DNA from: Algoriphagus sanaruensis
GTDB lineage: Bacteria; Bacteroidota; Bacteroidia; Cytophagales; Cyclobacteriaceae
Reading direction: 5' to 3'
Assembly: GCF_001593605.1 (NCBI RefSeq)
Contig: NZ_CP012836.1
Coordinates: 3,104,501-3,168,500 of the forward strand
Length of the DNA: 64,000 bases
A model generated the notes under the pieces. The model was not told the DNA's origin and ran no database searches. It was given only the letters and a program-made list of their open reading frames with translations. Every line of letters starts with the position of its first letter. Position 1 is the stretch's first letter. This document shows, one piece after another, positions 36,975-45,899 of this stretch. The position numbers and the translations under genes were made by a program.

Positions 36975-38108
36975 TCAAAATTGATTTGAATAAAGATCAA
37001 TTACTTTCCGAAAAGTTTTGACCATTTGATCAGTATTACTTCTTTGAATAATTAAGTCTTGAGCCTTTGCACCCATTTTAATATATTCTTGTTCTGATAA
37101 ATTATAGGCTTGTCCCATTTTTAAAACTAATGAATCCATATCATTTTTTATAAATCTAAAACCAGTAATTTCATCTATAACTAAATCATCCTCTGTACCA
37201 TCTGCTTCTGATACAATACACGGAGTTTTCCAAAGCATTGCTTGATTTAAAGCTAGCCCACCTATTCCAGGTAATACAAAAAAATCTGCAGCACTAAAAT
37301 AATAATCAACATCTTTTTCAATCCTTCCTAAAAATAAAATGTTTTGAAAATTATGATTTTTAACAAATAATTCCAATTCATTTTTCATTGGTCCATCACC
37401 AATAACCCATAAAATAGAATCCTTATTCACAAAATTGAATTTATTGAAAGCTTCTATTAAAAATTTAACTTTCTTATCCTCAAAAATACCTCCTACATAA
37501 AGAAATACTTTTTTTGATGAATTTTTAAGCTCAAGACTCTTGAATAAAACTTTTTCAATATCAAATTTAAAGGTATCCAAATCAATTCCATTATACGCCA
37601 CATAAATTGGTTTATTAATTCCCAATCTTTCAAAATTTAATTTTGCTTTTGTACTATATGTTATAATAGAGTTAGCTCTAGAAAAAAACAATTTTTCCGC
37701 AAAGGTTTTAATGCGCTTAACAAAAATTGAATGTCCTTCAGGATACCAGCCACAAGCCCAAACTACGATTCTTAAATTTAAAAATTCTTTAAATAAAAGA
37801 AAAACCCAAGAAGTAATATTACTTGTTGCACCTTCAATAATAAGAACCTCTACCTTTTCTCTTTTTATTTTAAGAATCAAATCCCAACTAAATTTCAGAT
37901 TAAATGAACTTATTCTAATTTGATTATTTTTATAATTATTAAATAAGGAATCAGATCCATCAATTTTAATTGCAGGTCTACCATCATTTTTATTCTTGTT
38001 TTGAAAATAACAGATAAGATTATTATCAATAGCAGAATTTAATTCCTTATAAAAATTAATTCTATAATGAGTTAAAATTGGAGATATCAGAGCAGTCTTT
38101 TTCTTCAT
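36975..38108 (-). CDS. GT4-like glycosyltransferase
   Basis: 377 residues. KKVFLYVGGIFEDKKVKFLI (the middle GT-B linker), ILWVIGDGPMKNEL, and a donor-site region GGLALNQAMLWKTPCIVSEA are seen. The usual first Glu of E-x7-E is replaced (GLALNQAML), a feature of some capsule GT4 enzymes. The gene is clearly AT-richer than those to its right, in common with 38120-41365, consistent with a horizontally exchanged serotype core. Its donor is unknown. Confidence 0.85.
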   Translation of the reverse strand: MKKKTALISPILTHYRINFYKELNSAIDNNLICYFQNKNKNDGRPAIKIDGSDSLFNNYKNNQIRISSFNLKFSWDLILKIKREKVEVLIIEGATSNITSWVFLLFKEFLNLRIVVWACGWYPEGHSIFVKRIKTFAEKLFFSRANSIITYSTKAKLNFERLGINKPIYVAYNGIDLDTFKFDIEKVLFKSLELKNSSKKVFLYVGGIFEDKKVKFLIEAFNKFNFVNKDSILWVIGDGPMKNELELFVKNHNFQNILFLGRIEKDVDYYFSAADFFVLPGIGGLALNQAMLWKTPCIVSEADGTEDDLVIDEITGFRFIKNDMDSLVLKMGQAYNLSEQEYIKMGAKAQDLIIQRSNTDQMVKTFRKVIDLYSNQF

Positions 38109-38119
38109 ATTTATTAAAA

Positions 38120-39190
38120 TTATTCATCAAAGTGAGACAAAACAATAAAATAAAAAATATAGGAAAAAGAATAAATTAATGTATTATCAGCAAATAAAAG
38201 TAAATTAAAATATAAAATAACAATTCTTTGATTAATACTTCCCTCACGATATAGAAAAAAGGAAAATAATATAAGCACAATTATACCATGTTCTATTAAA
38301 ATTTTTAATATATCATTATGCAGTAAATATATACCTTCGAAATTCCCTTTAAGTAAATTTACAGTAGACCCTTCACCTAAACCCCAAATCCAATTAAAGT
38401 TTTCAAATATTTGAGAATTAATTATAGTGAAATTATATAAAGTAGTACGACCTGAAGTGAAATGACCAGGTTGCAAACCAGTATTTTGAATAATATATTC
38501 ATTAAAAAATCCATCTGAAAGAAAAATTGTAAATCCCAAATACAACAAATTAACGAGAATTAGAAAATACTTACTAGATAAAAAGGTCCTAGAGACAGAT
38601 GGAAAAACATAAATTAATGAAATAATAAATGTAGAATAAATAATAAGTCTTTTAGGAAATAAAATCATAAAAAAAATTGAAACAAAATAGTATTTAAATT
38701 TCTTTTCTATAAGAAAAATCAAGGACAAAAATCCAAAAATATAACTTAGACTAGCTGGTATATCAGGAGGATCAATAAAATACCTAAATGAAAATTCTCT
38801 AAACAAATCAGGAGAAGAAATTAAAAAAAATAAAGACATAACAATACTTAAATAAAATGCACTGTATTTAGGAAATTGGAGACGTTTCTTATCCAAAAAC
38901 AAAACTATACCGGTTAGATAAAATATAACATTAAAAAAGGCCTGAGTTGAAAATTGATTAAACCTTAACAAAGATGAAAAAATTATTATAATAAATGGAA
39001 CAACATACAAATTCAATTTTCCAGTAAGTTTAAAATTAATAACATAGAACAAAAAAAACAAAAATGAGAAATACTTAAAATATTTAAAATAAGGAAAAAT
39101 TAAATCAATATTCTGTATATTAGATACAAATACATATACAATATAAAAATAAAGTATAAAATTATAAAATTGTTGCTTATTGAGCCGCAT
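38120..39190 (-). CDS. O-antigen/capsule polymerase (Wzy-like)
   Basis: 356 residues with ten or more hydrophobic helices and very low conservation, the usual picture of Wzy. A large outer loop of about 50 residues between helices contains QPGHFTSGRTTLYNFTI (compare the SGR motif of Wzy/WaaL proteins) followed by WIWGLGEGSTVNL. It joins repeat units in the periplasm at the undecaprenyl end. The position next to wzx and glycosyltransferases supports the call. Base composition is extremely AT-rich. Alternative: an O-antigen ligase of the same superfamily, less likely here. Confidence 0.82.
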   Translation of the reverse strand: MRLNKQQFYNFILYFYIVYVFVSNIQNIDLIFPYFKYFKYFSFLFFLFYVINFKLTGKLNLYVVPFIIIIFSSLLRFNQFSTQAFFNVIFYLTGIVLFLDKKRLQFPKYSAFYLSIVMSLFFLISSPDLFREFSFRYFIDPPDIPASLSYIFGFLSLIFLIEKKFKYYFVSIFFMILFPKRLIIYSTFIISLIYVFPSVSRTFLSSKYFLILVNLLYLGFTIFLSDGFFNEYIIQNTGLQPGHFTSGRTTLYNFTIINSQIFENFNWIWGLGEGSTVNLLKGNFEGIYLLHNDILKILIEHGIIVLILFSFFLYREGSINQRIVILYFNLLLFADNTLIYSFSYIFYFIVLSHFDE

Positions 39191-39201
39191 TAAATTTTAT
39201 G

Positions 39202-40131
39202 TCAATTATTGGTGACAATCTTTCTAATTATTTCTGAAATACTATCGGAATTAACATTTAAATTTGGAGTAGAACTTTCTAAGGAATTAATATACTCTTT
39301 CAAGGAATTTAAATCTTCTAAAGACGAAATTGTTTTAAACTGCATATTTGAATAAGCATTAAAATTAATATTAATATTATTAAAATGATGAAGTTGAATA
39401 AAAGGTATGTTTAACTGTAAATAAGGAATTATTAGAGTTGAATAATGCGATAAAACAATTTTGGGTATAACATGATCATTAATCATTTGAAAGTTGGAGT
39501 AAATTTTACATAAATTAACCAGATAATCACTTTTATCCCCAGGATGCTTTTTCAAATAAATAGTAAAATCTAATTTAGATAACACTATCCAAAGTTCAGA
39601 GAGAATATCATCACATAATTTATCATATTTTAAAGTAGCTGAAGAAGAAACCCATTGTTCTTTTGAAAAAATCTGACCAATATAAAGTATTGAATTATTA
39701 CATTTTTTAGATTCAACTATTTTATTCAGGTCATAATGATTAATTATGACTCTTGAACTAGCTTTGAAAAAATAGTTCATAATTTTATTCGAATCAAAAT
39801 CAGATAAACAAAGAAGAAAGTCTAAAGATGGCTTAAAAAAAGATTTAATCACACCATTATTATAATTGAATATCCCATGTTGCCAAAAAATAGTCTTAAT
39901 TGATAAGATATTTCCTAATTTACATAAAAAAAAATTCTTTTTTGACAACTGAACAAAAACGATAAAATCAGGTCTAAATAAAATTAACCAAACATATATA
40001 ATCCATTTTCCTAAAAATCCTTCATAGCTCTTAAAATAAGGTTTTATTCCCCTTTTAATCCACCAAACTTCCGATTCGTAATAAAATGAAAACCTATATT
40101 TCCTTTCATCAACAAATAATACTTTTTTCAA
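39202..40131 (-). CDS. GT-B-like glycosyltransferase, candidate legionaminic/sialic acid transferase
   Basis: 309 residues I cannot place firmly. The C-terminal half contains LDFTIYLKKHPGDKSDYL (an HP motif as in bacterial sialyltransferases), then IVLSHYSTLIIPYLQLNIPF, in which a His-Tyr-Ser turn precedes a donor-site-like helix. A D-E/D-G motif typical of sialyltransferases is not clear. Because the operon makes a CMP-activated nonulosonic acid and no other gene looks like its transferase, this is the best candidate. It overlaps wzx by 23 bases and is strongly AT-rich. Function is inference. Confidence 0.6.
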   Translation of the reverse strand: MKKVLFVDERKYRFSFYYESEVWWIKRGIKPYFKSYEGFLGKWIIYVWLILFRPDFIVFVQLSKKNFFLCKLGNILSIKTIFWQHGIFNYNNGVIKSFFKPSLDFLLCLSDFDSNKIMNYFFKASSRVIINHYDLNKIVESKKCNNSILYIGQIFSKEQWVSSSATLKYDKLCDDILSELWIVLSKLDFTIYLKKHPGDKSDYLVNLCKIYSNFQMINDHVIPKIVLSHYSTLIIPYLQLNIPFIQLHHFNNININFNAYSNMQFKTISSLEDLNSLKEYINSLESSTPNLNVNSDSISEIIRKIVTNN

Positions 40132-41365
40132 ATTTTAAAATATTTTTAAATATAAAACTAACCATAATAATTACTTGAATACCTACACTTATAGCCCAAT
40201 AATAGGAAGCGTTCACGTAAAAATAATTTTCTAAAAAAAAACCATTTAAAACAATATTGGCTAAAGAACCTGCTATAATTGCAAATAACATAGATTTTGT
40301 GTTCTTCGAAATAAGCATATAGATTGATAGAAAACTTGAAATATTAATAAGGAAGAAGCTGATTAAAAACCATAACAAAAGAGTTCTAAATTCAGGTCTT
40401 ATTTCAAGTCCTAGATAAAGTTTATAAATAGGAATACTCAGTAAAAAGAAAATAATAAAATATATTACACTCAATGCAACACAAATAAAGAATGTCTTAC
40501 CATAAAAACGTAAAAATTTCTTAAAATCTTCGTCATATAACCTTCCATATTCTTTAAAAAAAACAAAAGTGAATGGAAATACAATAAGATTCATATAACC
40601 TGCATATTGGGCTATCGCTGAATAATATCCTGTATACTCAGGTCCAAAATAACTCGTAATAAAAAAACGATCGCTAGATGATGTAATCCAACCTATTAAT
40701 GCACTCGGTATCAAAAAAAGTGAATACCTGAAAAATTCCTTGGTTTTATCCGTGAATTTTAAATCAATTTGGAATCGGGTTCCAATACCATTAGCCTCTT
40801 TATTTAGGTAATAGAAATAAGCAGATTGAGCCAATACCATCGCTGAAACGTATATATAATCAAATTGTTTGTGTACCTGCAAAATGGCAATAAGCATCGC
40901 GGCTTCAATAACAGCAAATAATCCGCGGTATTTTACAAGTTTTCCAATTTTGGAATCGGCACGTAAGACACCTTGTAATGTGTTGTTTAAAGAAAATATA
41001 ATAACATAGGCCAATGTAGAAAAAATGAGTAAGAAAGACTCAAACTTACCAAATAATAGATCTCTAATTGAAGGAATACTTATTATACCAAAATAAAAAA
41101 AAACAAATAGTAAAATAAAAAATCTCTGAGCTTTAAATACCTCTAGTCTATCTTTAATATTTTTTAACTCTTGTGAATATCTTTGAATCCCCATTCCAAT
41201 TCCCAAATCTATTATTGGAAACGCCAAAGATGACATCAAAATTATCTGCACATAAATCCCATACGATTCTACCCCATAGGTTCTAATAAAAAATGGGATA
41301 ACAATTAAAGGCCTTATAAAATCGAATAACTTAAAAAGTGAGCCTTTAAATATAGATTTAATCAC
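40109..41365 (-). CDS. wzx: Oligosaccharide flippase (Wzx-like)
   Basis: 418 residues, about twelve membrane helices, MOP/PST superfamily. The start FKGSLFKLFDFIRPLIVIPF, FIRTYGVESYGIYVQIIL and FPIIDLGIGMGIQRYSQELK is the classic Wzx N-terminus. Repeated aromatic-rich loops between helices follow. It moves the undecaprenyl-linked repeat unit from the cytoplasmic to the periplasmic face for Wzy. It sits between the nonulosonate genes and the polymerase, in the AT-rich core. Confidence 0.9.
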   Translation of the reverse strand: MIKSIFKGSLFKLFDFIRPLIVIPFFIRTYGVESYGIYVQIILMSSLAFPIIDLGIGMGIQRYSQELKNIKDRLEVFKAQRFFILLFVFFYFGIISIPSIRDLLFGKFESFLLIFSTLAYVIIFSLNNTLQGVLRADSKIGKLVKYRGLFAVIEAAMLIAILQVHKQFDYIYVSAMVLAQSAYFYYLNKEANGIGTRFQIDLKFTDKTKEFFRYSLFLIPSALIGWITSSSDRFFITSYFGPEYTGYYSAIAQYAGYMNLIVFPFTFVFFKEYGRLYDEDFKKFLRFYGKTFFICVALSVIYFIIFFLLSIPIYKLYLGLEIRPEFRTLLLWFLISFFLINISSFLSIYMLISKNTKSMLFAIIAGSLANIVLNGFFLENYFYVNASYYWAISVGIQVIIMVSFIFKNILKFEKSIIC

Positions 41366-41416
41366 TATAATATTCAGAACTATAAAATTTGATTTAATTT
41401 CATTAAGTAGAACTCT

Positions 41417-42100
41417 CTATTCAATTAAAAAATTTATCAATTTAAAATCAATCATATTATCAACATCTACTGAATCTTCCTCATTCATTATATATTTCTC
41501 AATCTTTTTAAATTCTATAATTTGAATAGATTGTATTGACTGGGTTTTTATAAAATAGATAGCTCCATTAAATTCCCAAATTTTTGGAGAATCTTGCCTT
41601 CTTTCATAATTTCCATCCTTTGATTTCCTTAAGAAACCATTTGGCTGTTCTTCATAAAGATTGAAGTAGGGATTTGATTTACTTTCTTTTACTGAAACCA
41701 CCATATCTAAATCATCACTCCAAAGTTGATAAGCCTCCTGAATATGATGAGAAGTACGCAAGGGACTTGTGGGCTGTAACAAACATATTTTTGAATAATT
41801 CCGCATTAATTCATTTTGGTAAAATTCCAGCGCATGCAATAGTACCTCTCTAGTTCCCGAGGTATCAGTAGCCAATTCGGCAGGACGTAAAAAATGAACG
41901 TTTAGCCCATAATCCTCAACTACTTTTTTTATTTCTAAGTCATCTGTAGAGATACAAATATTTTCATCACTTGTCACACCTCTTGCAGCATCAATAGTAT
42001 AACAGATCATTGGTTTACCATTGATAGGTAAAATATTTTTCCTTGGTAGTCCCTTCGAACCACCTCTAGCAGGAATAATAAACAGTGTATCTGTAATCAC
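41417..42100 (-). CDS. neuA: CMP-nonulosonate cytidylyltransferase (NeuA/LegF-like)
   Basis: 227 residues. LFIIPARGGSKGLPRKNILP (6-25) is the CTP-binding loop of acylneuraminate cytidylyltransferases, ICISTDDLEI and LLQPTSPLRTSHHI are further blocks, and the family length of about 230 fits. It makes CMP-legionaminate (or CMP-sialate) from CTP. Four bases overlap the nucleotidyltransferase gene upstream. The presence of LegB/LegC-type enzymes in the same transcript favours legionaminic acid over Neu5Ac. Confidence 0.92.
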   Translation of the reverse strand: MITDTLFIIPARGGSKGLPRKNILPINGKPMICYTIDAARGVTSDENICISTDDLEIKKVVEDYGLNVHFLRPAELATDTSGTREVLLHALEFYQNELMRNYSKICLLQPTSPLRTSHHIQEAYQLWSDDLDMVVSVKESKSNPYFNLYEEQPNGFLRKSKDGNYERRQDSPKIWEFNGAIYFIKTQSIQSIQIIEFKKIEKYIMNEEDSVDVDNMIDFKLINFLIE

Positions 42101-43143
42101 AATTTTATTTGATTAATTTCTATTTGTGCTTTCTGATAGTCCTCATGCTTGCCGATATCCAACCAATAACCCAGTAAAGGATATGCAACCACTTTTTTTC
42201 TTTCCGAAATTAATACCTCCATCAAATCAGTTGCATTAAAATGATTCTGTTTTGGGAGAAAGTCAACTACTTCTTTTTTCATCAAATAAATACCAGCATT
42301 TGAATAATGAGTATAAGTGGGTTTTTCTTTTAATCCTTTAACTAAGCTATTTTCCGTTTCCATTACAGCATACGGAATATTGACTTGATATGGAATACAG
42401 GCTACAGCAAGGTCAGCCTCCTCCTTCTGGAAAAACAAAAAGAAATCTTCAAAATCTATGTTGGTTAAAAGATCAGAGTTCATCATCAAAATATGATTAT
42501 GTACAAAATCATTAACTAATCCCAATGCTCCTGCTGTTCCTAAAGGATCTTTCTCCCAAACATATTTTAAACGAATTCCCTTTTTAGATCCATCTCCAAA
42601 ATATTCTTCCAGTTGTTCTCCTAGATATCTAAGAGATAACCAAATATCATCCACACCAAAAGTAGCAAGTCGATCAATATTATGCTCTATAATGGGTTTA
42701 TCTCCAATTTTTAAAAGTGGCTTGGGAGTAGTGTCTGTCAGTGGCTTCAATCGCTCTCCTCTTCCTCCTGCCATAATCAATGCATCAACGGGTAAATATG
42801 ACTTTTGATGTTTGAAATTGACTACATTGAGAATCTGCATCTGAGCATTGACCACAGGGAAAATAGAAAAATGCTTTTTCCTTAACTCAATGATCTCGTT
42901 CAAATCATAATTTCCTTGTTGGATATATTTTGGGTTTGGTTGAATAAATTCTGATAAATGATTTTCAAATCCCAAACCTTTGATGAATCCTCTTCTCAAA
43001 TCTCCATCGGTTAGTGATCCTAGCAAAACATTATTATCATCAACCAGAAAAAGTATGGCGTCAGATGCTAAAGTATCAAGTTGCTTTAACGCTTCCCTGA
43101 CAGGGGTATTGATATCGGTTATATGCCTATGAAAAGTTTGCAT
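42097..43143 (-). CDS. CBS-domain sugar-1-phosphate nucleotidyltransferase (PtmE-like)
   Basis: 348 residues. An N-terminal pair of CBS motifs (about 1-115; LVDDNNVLLGSLTDGDLRR, IFPVVNAQMQILNVV) is followed by a nucleotidyltransferase domain starting ALIMAGGRGERLKPLTDTTP (about 122-141). This two-domain form matches PtmE, the enzyme thought to make GDP-glucosamine for the legionaminic acid route in Campylobacter. The pathway here may therefore use GDP-linked rather than UDP-linked precursors. It overlaps the NeuC-like gene by 17 bases. Nucleotide specificity is inferred. Confidence 0.85.
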   Translation of the reverse strand: MQTFHRHITDINTPVREALKQLDTLASDAILFLVDDNNVLLGSLTDGDLRRGFIKGLGFENHLSEFIQPNPKYIQQGNYDLNEIIELRKKHFSIFPVVNAQMQILNVVNFKHQKSYLPVDALIMAGGRGERLKPLTDTTPKPLLKIGDKPIIEHNIDRLATFGVDDIWLSLRYLGEQLEEYFGDGSKKGIRLKYVWEKDPLGTAGALGLVNDFVHNHILMMNSDLLTNIDFEDFFLFFQKEEADLAVACIPYQVNIPYAVMETENSLVKGLKEKPTYTHYSNAGIYLMKKEVVDFLPKQNHFNATDLMEVLISERKKVVAYPLLGYWLDIGKHEDYQKAQIEINQIKL

Positions 43144-44251
43144 ACGTTTCTTTTAGAGTTCGTAAAATGGAAGAAGACGGGTTAGGCTTATAATAAAGAT
43201 TATCTCCTTCAAATTGCTTTTGGGAATAATCAATAGCACTTCTCTCAATCTGATCAGAATCAAAAGGTAAATGGATTACATTTTCTCCAGCCAATCTTCC
43301 TTTTTGCCTATTACCTAAATTCAAAACATATTTTTGAAAAGAGGCCGCTTCTACTATTCCGCTTGAAGTATTCCCTATCAATAATTTGGAATACTTCATA
43401 CAAGTGAAATAGGATTCGGTTCCAAAGTTTTCTATTAATTTGATATTTGTGTAATGCTTACCTAGCTTTTCAAAAGCTAATCTAAAAACTATACCTGCAG
43501 TATCTGCATTGGGCATTGTAATAACTATCTGATAGTTAACGGACAAGTGCTCCAGGGCCAAACAAATCTCTCTACAATATTTCTCATTAAGATTAAAAGC
43601 AACAGTTTCAGGATGTACTGTTACCAAGATGGTGTCAATATTGAGATCGATTCCCCACTTTTGCTGAAATTCATGGACTGTGAGTAAAGGCATAGTTACT
43701 AAATTCTCCAAACTGAGTGAGCCCACATTAAAAATTTCAGCTTGCTCGTCATCCAATAATTGGATCAACCTTTTTTTAAAAGCTTCAGTCGAAACAAAAT
43801 GAAGGCTACTGGAAAGGGAGATACTGTGCCTGTAAATATTGTCAATTGCCCCAAGAGTAGTTTCCCCTCCATGGAGATGAGCTATTTTCACTTGATAAGG
43901 CACCGAGGCAGCAACTGCAGCTGCCATTTCAAATCGATCTCCCAAGGCAAAAACAACATCAAATTCATCATGATAGTTTTCCCAAAATTCAGAGAATTTC
44001 AGGGCTGTAATAGCATAAGCAGATGAAACAGCATTAGGTGTATCTCCTAACAATAGAGACTCTAATTTCCGAAATGCTTTGAATCCATCGGCCTCTATTT
44101 GGGACAGAGTATATCCGTGAAGTTTGGACAAGTGAGTTCCAAAAACAATAATCTTGAGATCAATATCCTTATCACTTTTCATTGCCTTTAACAAAGGTAA
44201 ATAGATTCCATAATCTGCTCTTGAACTGGTCAATAACCCGACTCTTATCAT
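43127..44251 (-). CDS. neuC: Hydrolysing NDP-HexNAc 2-epimerase (NeuC/LegG-like)
   Basis: 374 residues, GT-B-like epimerase fold. VGLLTSSRADYGIYLPLLKA (4-23) is the NeuC/LegG N-terminus, where WecB-type epimerases differ. VVFALGDRFEMAAAVAAS, HLHGGETTLGAIDNIYRHSI and LLIGNTSSGIVEAASF are conserved NeuC blocks. It releases the nucleotide and inverts C2, here presumably yielding 2,4-diacetamido-2,4,6-trideoxymannose for the synthase. It overlaps the NeuB gene by 4 bases. Confidence 0.9.
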   Translation of the reverse strand: MIRVGLLTSSRADYGIYLPLLKAMKSDKDIDLKIIVFGTHLSKLHGYTLSQIEADGFKAFRKLESLLLGDTPNAVSSAYAITALKFSEFWENYHDEFDVVFALGDRFEMAAAVAASVPYQVKIAHLHGGETTLGAIDNIYRHSISLSSSLHFVSTEAFKKRLIQLLDDEQAEIFNVGSLSLENLVTMPLLTVHEFQQKWGIDLNIDTILVTVHPETVAFNLNEKYCREICLALEHLSVNYQIVITMPNADTAGIVFRLAFEKLGKHYTNIKLIENFGTESYFTCMKYSKLLIGNTSSGIVEAASFQKYVLNLGNRQKGRLAGENVIHLPFDSDQIERSAIDYSQKQFEGDNLYYKPNPSSSILRTLKETYANFS

Positions 44252-45276
44252 CTCAAGTGCTCAATTAAGAGTTTCGACCCTTTTTTTAGGTCAAATAAAA
44301 GTTCCTTTCCAAGAACTTCATCAATCTCCATAGGAGAAATACCATCCCCAGGTCTAAGAGCAATCAGATAATCTTTGCTTATGACTTCACCCTTTTTTAA
44401 ATCCCTATTCAAATGAAGACTTTTCCTTGCAATAGCAATATTTTTTTTCTCACTAGGGCTTGGCTCCTTGATTCCAGACCCTGCGATTGCTTTTTCAATA
44501 TTCCGAATTCCTTGGACCATGGCTTTCAATTCCTCAGGCTCTAAGGAAGCAGCATGATCCGGACCGGGTAAATTTCTATCCAAGGTAAAATGCTTTTCAA
44601 TGACGCAAGCCCCAAGTGCTACTGCGGCAACAGGCACTTCTATTCCCAAAGTATGGTCTGAATACCCTACTTTAACTCCAAGTTCATTGGCCATTAGGTT
44701 CATAGCCAAAAGATTTACATCCTCCATGGGAGTTGGATACTCCGTATTGCAGTGAAGAACCGTTATTCTCTCCTTCTTTATCCCTTCTTGAATAATTGCA
44801 TCCATCGCTGCCTTCACTTCATTCAAAGTAGCCATGCCTGTTGAAAGAATAATATCTTTACCTTTTCTGGCTATGTGCTGTAGATATGGCTTATTGGTGA
44901 TTTCACCTGAAGGAATCTTATAAAACGGAATTTCCAATGTATTCAAAAAATCAATGCTTTCTGAATCAAATCCTGTAGAAAGAAAGTTAATCCCTTTCTC
45001 TTTACACCTCCCTATCAAAATAGGGTACCAATCCTCTCCCATCTCCAGCTTTTTGAGCATACCAAATTGGGTATCCTCATCATCTTTCATATTGTTCCTT
45101 TGGTAGACTGCTTTCTGAGCGGTTGGATTCACTATTTTCTCCGCCTTGAATGTTTGAAACTTAACGAAATCAGCGCCAGCCTCAGCAGCAACATCGATCA
45201 ACTCTAATGCCTTAATAATGTCTCCATTATGATTAACTCCTGCTTCGGCTATAACCATCACATGTTTGCTACTCAT
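44248..45276 (-). CDS. neuB: Nonulosonic acid synthase (NeuB/LegI-like)
   Basis: 342 residues. A TIM-barrel synthase domain (VIAEAGVNHNGDIIKALELI near the start; FYKIPSGEITNKPYLQHIA; HCNTEYPTPMEDVNLLAMN; VGYSDHTLGIEVPVAAVALG) is followed by a C-terminal SAF/antifreeze-like domain (about 285-340). It condenses the 6-carbon sugar with phosphoenolpyruvate to the 9-carbon acid. It overlaps its neighbours on both sides by 4 bases. The gene set points to N,N'-diacetyllegionaminate as product. Confidence 0.94.
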   Translation of the reverse strand: MSSKHVMVIAEAGVNHNGDIIKALELIDVAAEAGADFVKFQTFKAEKIVNPTAQKAVYQRNNMKDDEDTQFGMLKKLEMGEDWYPILIGRCKEKGINFLSTGFDSESIDFLNTLEIPFYKIPSGEITNKPYLQHIARKGKDIILSTGMATLNEVKAAMDAIIQEGIKKERITVLHCNTEYPTPMEDVNLLAMNLMANELGVKVGYSDHTLGIEVPVAAVALGACVIEKHFTLDRNLPGPDHAASLEPEELKAMVQGIRNIEKAIAGSGIKEPSPSEKKNIAIARKSLHLNRDLKKGEVISKDYLIALRPGDGISPMEIDEVLGKELLFDLKKGSKLLIEHLR

Positions 45277-45899
45277 AATTTTCTAAGTTTAGAACCAACC
45301 CAAACACCTTTTTCCAAAATATGAGATATTACCACACTTCCTGCTCCAATCACATTTTCAGAACTTATCATAAGATTTTGTTTCACAACAGAATTAGCAC
45401 CGACGAAGCATTCTTCTCCAACGGAAACATTTCCACAAAGCACCGCACCCGGGGCTACATGGACGAAATTGGAAACCTGACACTCATGTTCAATAATACA
45501 TCCGGAATTTAAAATCACACCCTTTCCTATTTTGGTTTGACCATTCACAATTACATTTTTCCCAATGTATGTTGATGGATTAATTAATGCTGTTCTTGAA
45601 ACGTTGGCACTTGAATCAACTGCCACAAATTGGTTCAAATGAAGCTTTTCAAACAATCCTATTAAATTTTTTCTGATCGAGTTATCACCTATTGATGGAA
45701 AAACAAGATTATTGCCCACAATTGATTTGACATCTACCTCTTTTTCATATCCAAAATAATCCAGGCCATAAGGATTATTTTCAGCAGCTTTGAAATCAAA
45801 ATACCCTTTAACCTGATATCCAGCATCCAAAAGTGACTCAATAATCACATAAGCGTGACCGGAATAGCCAAAAAGAAAAACAGAATTAGAAACGGACAC
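45273..45899 (-). CDS. NeuD/PglD-family acetyltransferase (LegH-like)
   Basis: 208 residues. An N-terminal Rossmann-like part (VFLFGYSGHAYVIIESLLDA, 7-26) is followed by a left-handed beta helix (YIGKNVIVNGQTKIGKGVIL, IIEHECQVSNFVHVAPGAVL) with the catalytic His of the PglD/NeuD family in IIEHECQVSNFVHVAPG. By position between the LegC-type aminotransferase and the synthase it should acetylate the 4-amino group of the bacillosamine-type intermediate. Overlaps of 4 and 14 bases tie it to its neighbours. Confidence 0.88.
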   Translation of the reverse strand: MSVSNSVFLFGYSGHAYVIIESLLDAGYQVKGYFDFKAAENNPYGLDYFGYEKEVDVKSIVGNNLVFPSIGDNSIRKNLIGLFEKLHLNQFVAVDSSANVSRTALINPSTYIGKNVIVNGQTKIGKGVILNSGCIIEHECQVSNFVHVAPGAVLCGNVSVGEECFVGANSVVKQNLMISSENVIGAGSVVISHILEKGVWVGSKLRKL

